Part shown: in pieces, positions 57,084 to 64,000 of the stretch
How the letters are laid out: each line of letters opens with the position of its first letter
Position numbering within the stretch: position 1 is the stretch's first letter
Assembly (NCBI RefSeq): GCF_016481305.1
Contig: NZ_JAENBO010000003.1
Coordinates: forward strand, 62,001-126,000
Length of the DNA stretch: 64,000 nucleotides
DNA from: Streptococcus pacificus
GTDB lineage: Bacteria; Bacillota; Bacilli; Lactobacillales; Streptococcaceae
Reading direction: 5' to 3'
Notes under the pieces: generated by a model
Databases searched by the model: none
What the model was told of the DNA's origin: nothing
The model's input: only the letters and a program-made list of their open reading frames with translations
Program-made: the position numbers and the translations under genes

Positions 57084-57936
57084 CAAGTCGTAACCTTTCT
57101 ATCACTGTTCTGATTCTTTGAGCATCAAACTGATGAGAGTTTTCAAATTCTTCAAAGATACGTAAAGCATCATCTAGAGACTGATTTAAAATACTGATTG
57201 ACTGCTCTAAACCAAATAAACTAGGATAGGTCGTTTTCTCAGCGACAATATCTTTTTTAGGGGTTTTTCCCAATTCAGAAAAATCAGCAGTCACATCTAA
57301 AATGTCATCTCTCACTTGAAAGGCTAATCCAATTAGTTGACCAGCCTTGCCTAAGCGCTCAATGTCTTGTTTAGGCAAGTCAGAAACAATACCGGCTGCA
57401 AGAAACGGATACTTCAAGAGCTTTCCTGTCTTGTTACTATGAATAGCAACCAAATCAGCTTCTTCTAACGCTTGATGTTCTCCCTTTATATCAAGCATCT
57501 GTCCACCAACCATGCCTCTACTACCTGCCGCATCAGACAAGAGTTTAACCAGTTGCACAATTTTATCAGCAGGCAAACTAGACGTTGCTAATAAGCCAAA
57601 GGCATCAAGGAACAAAGCGTCTCCAGCTAAAATAGCAGTGGCCTCATCAAATTGTTTATGATTGGTTAATTGGCCTCGGCGGTAATCATCATCATCCATT
57701 GCTGGTAAATCATCATGAATTAAACTTCCTGTATGAATCATCTCTAAACTAGCAGCAATAGGGTAGTGGTCTTCTGTTAAACTGATGCCAAAACCTTCTA
57801 ACAAAAGTAAAAATAAAAGAGGACGAAGGCGTTTACCACCTGCATTAACCGAGTACAAAATAGCTTTGGTTAAATCAGATGAAACAATTTCTTCTTTATA
57901 ATAAGAAGCAATAGCTTCATTAGTCAATTCAATCAC
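57076..57936 (-). CDS. ispA: Polyprenyl synthase (geranyl/farnesyl diphosphate synthase)
   Basis: Isoprenoid chain synthase of 286 residues. Both aspartate-rich motifs are present: DDLPAMDDD (first, near residue 75) and DDILD (second, near 213). The GTG start at 57936 follows AAGGAGG. It overlaps tlyA by about eight bases and follows xseB after 10 bases in the xseA-xseB-ispA-tlyA operon. Confidence 0.94.
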   Translation of the reverse strand: MIELTNEAIASYYKEEIVSSDLTKAILYSVNAGGKRLRPLLFLLLLEGFGISLTEDHYPIAASLEMIHTGSLIHDDLPAMDDDDYRRGQLTNHKQFDEATAILAGDALFLDAFGLLATSSLPADKIVQLVKLLSDAAGSRGMVGGQMLDIKGEHQALEEADLVAIHSNKTGKLLKYPFLAAGIVSDLPKQDIERLGKAGQLIGLAFQVRDDILDVTADFSELGKTPKKDIVAEKTTYPSLFGLEQSISILNQSLDDALRIFEEFENSHQFDAQRIRTVIERLRLDA

Positions 57937-57946
57937 TCGTGCCTCC

Positions 57947-58162
57947 TTAATCCATTTCTGTTTCAGTATTATCAGGTTGCATGACCTTCACTAATGTTTT
58001 TTCAGCCTCATTTAATGTTTTTTGTAATTCTTTAGATAACAACATCCCTTTTTGGAATTCTGAAATGGCCTCTTCTAAAGGCACATCACCATTTTCTAAT
58101 TTTGAAACAATAATCTCTAAGTCCTGTAAATTCTCTTCAAATGTTTTTTTAGTCGTTGACAT
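57947..58162 (-). CDS. xseB: Exodeoxyribonuclease VII small subunit
   Basis: Seventy-one-residue helical subunit with the conserved [26 protein letters not shown] core. I take the ATG at 58162, preceded by GGAGG; a longer reading has no family similarity at its N-terminus. It overlaps the end of xseA by 14 bases. Confidence 0.95.
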   Translation of the reverse strand: MSTTKKTFEENLQDLEIIVSKLENGDVPLEEAISEFQKGMLLSKELQKTLNEAEKTLVKVMQPDNTETEMD

Positions 58163-59480
58163 TTTTAACCTCCACTTGAATTTGACCATCACGCATCTGG
58201 ATGTCCAAATTATCTCCTTTAGCAATTTTTTGAATAGAAGCTATCACTTGATTATCTTTATGAACAATGGCATAACCCCTTGCTACGATTCGTGATGTAT
58301 CAAGAGACAACAAAGCTTCTTGTGATTTCTCATACCTCTTTAAAGACTTTTCATAAAGTGTCCTTATCTGATGTGATAACAAACGATTGGTTTGCTCGAT
58401 GTAATCTTGGTAAGTTCGAATTTTTTTATTCAAATCAATTGAAACTAAACGATTCCCCAATAAAGTCGATTGATGTTCTTTTTGTTGATAAGTTTCTTTA
58501 AAAAGACTAGTCAATTGATTGGTTAGTCGATCTAGTTTTTGTAAATAACTATCATAAAGTCGATCTGGTTGCCTAAAAATAACGGAACTTGTCAATTGTG
58601 TTAGACGTTCCTTTTTTTGGTTCAATTGTTGCATGACTATTTGATAAAGACGTGTTTGCCTTTCATTCAAATACTGATACACATCTGCCTTTGTAACTGG
58701 TGTTGCAAGCTCAGCCGCTGCAGTTGGTGTCGCCGCTCTTTGATCTGCCGCAAAATCAGACAAGGTAGTGTCCGTTTCATGACCAACACTTGAAATAATT
58801 GGAAGTCTAGATTCAAAAATCGCTTCTACAACTATTTCCTCATTGAAACTCCACAAATCTTCAATCGAGCCACCACCACGACCAATAATCAATATGTCTA
58901 AATCACTTCTTAAATTAGCTTTTTTAATATTGTCAACAATTTCTTCGGCACTACCTGGCCCTTGAACCTTAGTTGGAAATAACAAGATTTCAACACCAGG
59001 AAAACGTCTTTGGACGGTCGTAATAATATCTCTAATAACCGCACCACTTTGACTGGTCACCACGCCAATTTTTTTAACAAATTGGGGAAGCTTTTGCTTG
59101 TGTTTTTGATCAAAATAACCTGCAGCGGTTAGTTTTTTCTTGAGTTGTTCAAACTGGACTGCAAGTGCACCAACACCGTCAGGCTCAGCTTTTTCAATTA
59201 AAATAGAATAAGACCCATTTGGCTCATACAATTGAATACGACCAATAACATTTAGCTTCATTCCTTCTTCAATCTCAAACTTAAGAGATTTGAAAACACC
59301 TGCCCACATTGTTGCTTGAATAACGGCTTTATCATCTTTCAAAGAAAAATATTGATGCGTAGGCCGTCTTCTAAAATTTGAAACTTCACCTGTCAGATAG
59401 ACTCTCTCCAAATAAGGATCGCGGTCAAATTTTAATTTTAAATATTTTGTCAAATGAGAAACTGATAAATACTCTGACAT
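58149..59480 (-). CDS. xseA: Exodeoxyribonuclease VII large subunit
   Basis: Large subunit of 443 residues degrading single-stranded DNA. It has an N-terminal OB fold ([14 protein letters not shown]), the conserved [14 protein letters not shown] and [20 protein letters not shown] active-site blocks, and a C-terminal coiled coil. It is first in the operon, with an extended -10 (TGATATAAT) at about 59511-59519. Confidence 0.96.
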   Translation of the reverse strand: MSEYLSVSHLTKYLKLKFDRDPYLERVYLTGEVSNFRRRPTHQYFSLKDDKAVIQATMWAGVFKSLKFEIEEGMKLNVIGRIQLYEPNGSYSILIEKAEPDGVGALAVQFEQLKKKLTAAGYFDQKHKQKLPQFVKKIGVVTSQSGAVIRDIITTVQRRFPGVEILLFPTKVQGPGSAEEIVDNIKKANLRSDLDILIIGRGGGSIEDLWSFNEEIVVEAIFESRLPIISSVGHETDTTLSDFAADQRAATPTAAAELATPVTKADVYQYLNERQTRLYQIVMQQLNQKKERLTQLTSSVIFRQPDRLYDSYLQKLDRLTNQLTSLFKETYQQKEHQSTLLGNRLVSIDLNKKIRTYQDYIEQTNRLLSHQIRTLYEKSLKRYEKSQEALLSLDTSRIVARGYAIVHKDNQVIASIQKIAKGDNLDIQMRDGQIQVEVKNVND

Positions 59481-59517
59481 GCTCTCTCCTTAATTGTTTT
59501 TATTACTCCCATTATAT

Positions 59518-59540
59518 CAAAAAAGTGTCTATTAGACACT
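59518..59540 (-). terminator. folD terminator
   Basis: AGTGTCT-aat-AGACACT stem and six T on the minus strand; its T run adjoins the xseA -10. Confidence 0.87.
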
Positions 59541-59579
59541 CTTTATCTTATTAATGACTAGTCAATTAAAACACTTGAT

Positions 59580-60431
59580 TTATTTGACTTTTCTAAGTGC
59601 TGACTCATAAGTTTGCTCAAGAAGCATAGTAATAGTCATTGGCCCAACACCTCCTGGAACAGGTGTGATATAGCTGGCAATGTCAGCCACCTCATCATAT
59701 TTGACGTCACCAATTAATTTACCATTTTCATCACGATTCATACCAACATCAATGACAACAGCGCCTGGTTTGACAAATTCTTTAGTCACCAAATGACCTC
59801 TACCAATAGCAACAACCAAGATATCAGCAGTTTTTGCTAATGCCGCTAATTGTTGTGTACGAGAGTGGGCGATAGTTACTGTCGCATTTTCATCCATCAA
59901 AAGTTGTGCCATCGGTTTACCAACAATATTACTACGACCGATAACTAGAGCGTTTTTACCAGATAAAGAAATATTATATTCCTTAAACATTTCCATAATA
60001 CCTGCTGGCGTACAAGGCTTCATTACCCCATGACCACTCCATAATAAGCCCATATTAACAGGATGAAACCCATCAACATCTTTTTCTGGAGAAATAGCCA
60101 TTAAAACAGCTTCTTCATCAATATGACCTGGCAATGGCAGTTGCACTAAAATCCCATGAAAACTATCATCATCATTGTAGGTTGACACTAAGGTCAATAG
60201 CTCTTCTTGACTAATTGTTTCAGGGACACGAACAACCTCACTCTTAAAGCCAGCAGCAAGTGCTGAACGCTCTTTATTTCTCACATAAACTTGACTAGCT
60301 GAATCTTCACCCACAAGAATAACAACGAGACCTGGCACAATCCCATGCGCTTGTTTTAATTCCTCAACCTTTTGAGCGAGATTCGTTTGCATTTTTTGTG
60401 CAAGACCCTTACCATCTATTATTGTTGCCAT
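59580..60431 (-). CDS. folD: Methylene-THF dehydrogenase/cyclohydrolase FolD
   Basis: Bifunctional one-carbon enzyme of 283 residues interconverting methylene-, methenyl- and formyl-THF. The catalytic [14 protein letters not shown] lysine/tyrosine region, the NADP loop [11 protein letters not shown] and [11 protein letters not shown] are intact. Confidence 0.96.
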   Translation of the reverse strand: MATIIDGKGLAQKMQTNLAQKVEELKQAHGIVPGLVVILVGEDSASQVYVRNKERSALAAGFKSEVVRVPETISQEELLTLVSTYNDDDSFHGILVQLPLPGHIDEEAVLMAISPEKDVDGFHPVNMGLLWSGHGVMKPCTPAGIMEMFKEYNISLSGKNALVIGRSNIVGKPMAQLLMDENATVTIAHSRTQQLAALAKTADILVVAIGRGHLVTKEFVKPGAVVIDVGMNRDENGKLIGDVKYDEVADIASYITPVPGGVGPMTITMLLEQTYESALRKVK

Positions 60432-60521
60432 TATCTACTCCTATTATCTATCTCGTTATAATCTTCTTATGCTATTTTAAAAGACAAAAGCACACTTGTA
60501 CCCTTGCCTTTTTGTACATTA

Positions 60522-60752
60522 TTAATAAAGTAAATCAAAAATCTCAATTGCAATTAAATCAATACTATCAAACGTATACGTTTCACGAGCAGCAACATCA
60601 CGAAGGGTAAAAGTAACCCCTTGTTCAGGATCATTGTTATAAGCTACTTCAGCAACAACAACACCATCACGTTCAAAATTACGTTTAAAATTACCACCAT
60701 CATTTGCCATTAATTCGAGACGATTAATAATTCTCACTAAATGTGATTCCAT
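60522..60752 (-). CDS. DUF1797 (YkuJ-like) protein
   Basis: Seventy-six-residue cytoplasmic protein of the YkuJ/DUF1797 family of unknown function. Conserved MESHLVRIINRLELMAN start and EQGVTFTLRDV middle. It sits 90 bases before folD on the same strand and may be co-transcribed with it; a TAAAAT with TTGTTT at 18 bp lies upstream. Confidence 0.88.
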   Translation of the reverse strand: MESHLVRIINRLELMANDGGNFKRNFERDGVVVAEVAYNNDPEQGVTFTLRDVAARETYTFDSIDLIAIEIFDLLY

Positions 60753-60899
60753 AGTTCTCTCCTATTCACTTTTAATCTCTACTATTTTATCATAAATCAA
60801 GGCAAACAAACAATAAAAATATTATTTTGTTGGTTTTCTACCTAAAATAGTGCTGTTAAAAGAGTTATCTTACCTATAATAATATTCCAATCTTTTTAC

Positions 60900-60927
60900 T
60901 TGATTTCTTTTCCAATGGTGATATAAT
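60900..60927 (+). promoter_or_regulatory. clpE promoter
   Basis: TTGATT (60900-60905), 16 bp, TATAAT (60922-60927) with TGA extension. Confidence 0.75.
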
Positions 60928-60941
60928 TATTTTATAAAAAG

Positions 60942-60961
60942 TTTGACCAAAACTGACCAAA
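60942..60961 (-). promoter_or_regulatory. CtsR-like operator upstream of clpE
   Basis: Read on the minus strand it contains GGTCAGTTTTGGTCAAA, close to the CtsR heptad repeat RGTCAAANANRGTCAAA. It lies 15-34 bases downstream of the -10, over the transcript start. A further GGTCAA half-site occurs at 60972-60977. Confidence 0.75.
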
Positions 60962-61007
60962 TGGTTTTAATGGTCAACTTTATGTCATAACGAAAGAGGT
61001 AACTACT

Positions 61008-63251
61008 ATGCTTTGTCAAAATTGTAACTTAAATGAAGCCACAATACACCTTTTTACCAATGTTAACGGCAAGAAAAAACAAATCGACCTATGTCAAAAT
61101 TGTTATCAAATCATGAAAACAGATCCACATAATCAATTATTGAGAAATCTTTCTCATTCTTCATCAATTAATCCACTCTTTGATGATTTCTTTGGTGATT
61201 TGAATAATTTTCGTGCCTTTAATAACGACCTTCCAAACTCCCCTAAAACACAGGCAGGAGGAAATGGGATTAACAACAACGGTAACAACCGTTTCCGTAA
61301 TACCCCTCCAACTCCTCCAAAACCACAAGGTGTCTTAGAAGAGTTCGGGATTAATCTAACAGAAATTGCTAGAAATGGTAATATTGACCCTGTTATTGGT
61401 CGCGATGAGGAAATTACTCGTGTGATTGAAATTCTTAACCGCAGAACAAAGAATAACCCTGTTCTAATTGGTGAAGCTGGGGTTGGTAAAACTGCTGTTG
61501 TTGAAGGCTTAGCTCAAAAAATTGTTGATGGTGACGTGCCTCAGAAACTACAAGGGAAACAAGTAATCCGCTTAGATGTTGTTAGTCTTGTTCAAGGTAC
61601 TGGTATCCGTGGTCAATTTGAAGAACGCATGCAAAAATTAATGGAAGAAATTCGTAATCGAGAAGAAATCATTCTTTTTATCGATGAAATCCATGAAATT
61701 GTTGGTGCCGGTTCTGCTGGAGAAGGCAACATGGATGCCGGTAACATCTTAAAACCAGCCCTAGCACGCGGTGAACTACAACTTGTTGGTGCTACTACAC
61801 TTAATGAATACCGTGTCATTGAAAAAGACGCTGCTCTTGAGCGCCGTATGCAACCCGTTAAAGTTGATGAGCCAAGTGTTGACGAAACCATCACCATCTT
61901 AAAAGGTATTCAAAGTAAGTACGAAGATTACCATCATGTCAAATACACTGATGAAGCCATTCGTGCTGCAGCGGTACTATCAAACCGTTACATCCAAGAT
62001 CGCTTCTTACCAGATAAAGCGATTGACTTATTGGATGAAACAGGTTCAAAAATGAACCTCACGCTCAATTTTGTCAATCCTCAAGAAATTGATAAGCGTT
62101 TAACAGAAGCTGAAAATCTTAAAAATCAAGCCACTCGTGATGAAGATTACGAACGCGCTGCTTATTTCAGAGATCAGATTGCCAAGTATAAGGAAATACA
62201 ACAAAATCGTGTGGATGAACAAAACACACCAATTATTACCGAAAAAAATATTGAGAGTATTATTGAACAAAAAACCAATATTCCTGTTGGTGATTTGAAA
62301 GAAAAAGAACAAACACAATTAGTGAACTTAGCTGAAGATTTAAAAGCGCATGTTATCGGTCAAGACGAAGCTGTTGATAAAATAGCTAAAGCCATTCGCC
62401 GTAATCGTGTTGGTTTAGGCTCACCAAACCGTCCAATCGGAAGCTTTCTCTTTGTGGGGCCAACTGGTGTTGGTAAGACGGAACTATCAAAACAACTCGC
62501 GATTGAACTTTTTGGTTCAGCAGATAGTATGATTCGTTTTGATATGAGTGAGTACATGGAAAAACATGCCGTCTCTAAATTAGTTGGAGCCCCTCCAGGA
62601 TATGTCGGCTATGATGAAGCTGGTCAATTGACTGAAAAAGTTCGTCGTAACCCATATTCTGTCATTCTTTTAGATGAAATTGAAAAAGCACACCCTGATG
62701 TCCTACATATGTTCCTTCAAGTTCTTGATGATGGTCGATTAACTGATGGTCAAGGACGAACAGTTAGCTTTAAGGATGCGATTATCATTATGACATCAAA
62801 TGCTGGTAGCGGTAAAACTGAAGCAAGTGTTGGTTTTGGTGCAACAAGAGAAGGACGTAAAAATTCTATTCTTGGACAGCTATCTAACTTCTTTAGTCCT
62901 GAATTTATGAACCGATTTGACGGTATCATTGAATTCCAACCACTAAGTAAGGAAAATCTATTGCTTATTGTTGACCTAATGTTAAATGATGTTAGCGAGC
63001 GTCTTCTCAATAATGACATCAAGCTAAGTGTCACTGATAAGGTTAAAGAAAAATTAGTTGACCTTGGCTATGATCCAAAAATGGGGGCACGTCCACTTCG
63101 TAGAACGATTCAAGAATACATTGAAGATGCGATTACAGACTTTTACCTTGATAACCCAAATGAAAAAGATCTGAAAGCGATGATGACAAGTAACGGTAAT
63201 ATTGTTATTAAGTCAGCTAAAAAAGCTGATTCTGATAGTGAGAATGCTTAA
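61008..63251 (+). CDS. clpE: ATP-dependent chaperone ClpE
   Basis: Hsp100 unfoldase of 747 residues. An N-terminal zinc finger with two CxxC pairs (CQNC and CQNC) distinguishes ClpE from ClpC and ClpA. Two AAA+ modules follow (GEAGVGKT and GPTGVGKT), with a UVR-like coiled region ([17 protein letters not shown]) between them. It works with ClpP and is part of the CtsR heat-shock regulon, consistent with the operator upstream. Confidence 0.96.
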   Translation: MLCQNCNLNEATIHLFTNVNGKKKQIDLCQNCYQIMKTDPHNQLLRNLSHSSSINPLFDDFFGDLNNFRAFNNDLPNSPKTQAGGNGINNNGNNRFRNTPPTPPKPQGVLEEFGINLTEIARNGNIDPVIGRDEEITRVIEILNRRTKNNPVLIGEAGVGKTAVVEGLAQKIVDGDVPQKLQGKQVIRLDVVSLVQGTGIRGQFEERMQKLMEEIRNREEIILFIDEIHEIVGAGSAGEGNMDAGNILKPALARGELQLVGATTLNEYRVIEKDAALERRMQPVKVDEPSVDETITILKGIQSKYEDYHHVKYTDEAIRAAAVLSNRYIQDRFLPDKAIDLLDETGSKMNLTLNFVNPQEIDKRLTEAENLKNQATRDEDYERAAYFRDQIAKYKEIQQNRVDEQNTPIITEKNIESIIEQKTNIPVGDLKEKEQTQLVNLAEDLKAHVIGQDEAVDKIAKAIRRNRVGLGSPNRPIGSFLFVGPTGVGKTELSKQLAIELFGSADSMIRFDMSEYMEKHAVSKLVGAPPGYVGYDEAGQLTEKVRRNPYSVILLDEIEKAHPDVLHMFLQVLDDGRLTDGQGRTVSFKDAIIIMTSNAGSGKTEASVGFGATREGRKNSILGQLSNFFSPEFMNRFDGIIEFQPLSKENLLLIVDLMLNDVSERLLNNDIKLSVTDKVKEKLVDLGYDPKMGARPLRRTIQEYIEDAITDFYLDNPNEKDLKAMMTSNGNIVIKSAKKADSDSENA

Positions 63252-63256
63252 TCACA

Positions 63257-63286
63257 AAAAGAGAAGTCTAGACTTCTCTTTTTTAT
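63257..63286 (+). terminator. clpE terminator
   Basis: Perfect palindrome AGAGAAGTCTAGACTTCTCT flanked by A and T runs. Confidence 0.93.
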
Positions 63287-63306
63287 TTCACCTCATTAAT
63301 AGCAGA

Positions 63307-63336
63307 TTGGTCAAACTAAAAAGATTTTAGTATAAT
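63307..63336 (+). promoter_or_regulatory. Nudix gene promoter
   Basis: TTGGTC (63307-63312), 18 bp, TATAAT (63331-63336). The leader is very short, with AAAGGAG at about 63342-63348. Confidence 0.7.
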
Positions 63337-63355
63337 GTTAAAAAGGAGTTTTATC

Positions 63356-63811
63356 ATGACAAATCCCGTTTTTGGAACAAAAGAAGAAAATACTGATTAT
63401 GTTGCTAGATATGGTGTTTATGCCGTTATTGCTGATGAGAAAAAGGAAAAAATCATTCTTGTTCAAGCACCAAATGGGGCATGGTTTTTACCAGGTGGCG
63501 AAATAGAGGCCAATGAAGATCACTTTAGTGCTCTAAAACGTGAATTAATAGAAGAACTTGGTTTTGAAGCCACAATCGGCGACTATTTTGGTCAAGCAGA
63601 TGAGTATTTCTTCTCCTCGCATAGGCAAACACATTATTACAATCCTGCCTACCTTTATGATGTCATAAACTATCAAAAAGTTTCACAACCTTTAGAGGAT
63701 TTTAACAATCTAGAATGGTTCCCCATCAAGGAGGCCTTGATAAAGTTAAAACGGGGTAGCCATCGTTGGGGAATTGAACAATGGCAAAAAAAATATAAAA
63801 TAGAACACTAA
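63356..63811 (+). CDS. Nudix hydrolase
   Basis: Cytoplasmic Nudix enzyme of 151 residues; its box G-x5-E-x7-RELIEEL-G begins GGEIEANEDHF near residue 48. An N-terminal VARYGVYAVI strand matches MutT-like proteins. The substrate is unknown. I use the ATG at 63356 with AAAGGAG seven bases upstream; an ATG at 63335 lies inside the promoter's -10. Confidence 0.86.
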   Translation: MTNPVFGTKEENTDYVARYGVYAVIADEKKEKIILVQAPNGAWFLPGGEIEANEDHFSALKRELIEELGFEATIGDYFGQADEYFFSSHRQTHYYNPAYLYDVINYQKVSQPLEDFNNLEWFPIKEALIKLKRGSHRWGIEQWQKKYKIEH

Positions 63812-63873
63812 TTTAAGTCATATTTATAAAATCGTGCTATAATAATAGAAAAAAGATATGGCGGAGGAATAAG

Positions 63874-64000
63874 ATGAGATTAATTAATACTACAAGTAGC
63901 CATCCTCAATTGGTTAAAAACCAATTGAAACATACTGATGCTAAACTCGTTGAAGTATACTCAGCAGGAAATACCGATGTTATCTTTACACAAGCCCCTA
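63874..64000 (+). CDS. DUF1827 family protein (3' end outside window)
   Basis: First 42 codons of a gene cut by the window edge. The MRLINTTSSHPQLVKNQL start matches the DUF1827 family found in streptococci; the function is unknown. GGAGG lies eight bases upstream, and an extended -10 (TGCTATAAT) ends at 63843. Its early coding region contains a perfect inverted repeat at 63907-63927. Confidence 0.75.
   Translation, partial: MRLINTTSSHPQLVKNQLKHTDAKLVEVYSAGNTDVIFTQAP

Overview
The window is low-GC Firmicute DNA and reads as a chromosome segment of a Streptococcus, probably of the pyogenic group (S. uberis, S. parauberis, S. iniae or a relative; the species cannot be fixed from sequence alone). 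The evidence is the gene content and order: udk-gaf-dnaX, ptsH-ptsI next to nrdHIEF, dnaG-rpoD with divergent mscL, rodA-gyrB-ezrA, tRNA-Arg/rplS/clc/chorismate mutase/flavodoxin, pde2-rpmE2, hup-ypmS-lipase-degV, xseA-xseB-ispA-tlyA-recN, and folD/clpE. Most promoters are sigma-A type, often with an extended -10, and most genes end in clear intrinsic terminators.

Region 1-8.7 kb is the accessory part. It is a minus-strand operon for purine-ureide fermentation: a fused FdrA/YlbE (AllF-AllG) protein, AllH (DUF2877), an MFS transporter, a dicarboxylate/amino-acid:cation symporter-like protein, and AllD, which is cut by the window edge. A PucR-family regulator is divergent. The two start regions share a 140-bp intergenic region with a consensus CcpA cre site. 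By analogy with E. coli, ureidoglycolate is oxidised by AllD to oxalurate, and AllFGH splits oxalurate by phosphorolysis into oxamate plus carbamoyl phosphate, which a carbamate kinase outside the window could use to make ATP.

Region 8.7-20.5 kb is housekeeping: DNA polymerase III tau/gamma, free-methionine-sulfoxide reductase, uridine kinase, a DEAD-type helicase, peptidoglycan deacetylase, the general PTS proteins, and a complete class Ib ribonucleotide reductase operon behind two NrdR boxes. Region 20.5-24 kb holds an LPXTG surface protein with two kinds of tandem repeat, then a small XRE regulator/DUF3169 membrane-protein pair with an evident operator.

Region 24-48.5 kb carries core functions: sigma-A, primase, MscL, RNase J2, RqcH/Fbp54, Nudix enzymes, Ndk, enolase, SerB, EzrA, GyrB, RodA, tRNA-Arg(CCT), L19 with its leader, ClC, chorismate mutase, flavodoxin and adenosine deaminase. 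A 400-bp stretch without genes (38.3-38.7 kb) interrupts it. Region 48.5-64 kb carries Pde2, L31 type B, HU, a SGNH hydrolase/DegV group, RecN, TlyA, IspA, exonuclease VII, FolD, ClpE behind a CtsR-like box, a Nudix hydrolase and the start of a DUF1827 gene. An argR gene, commonly found between tlyA and recN in streptococci, is absent from that place.
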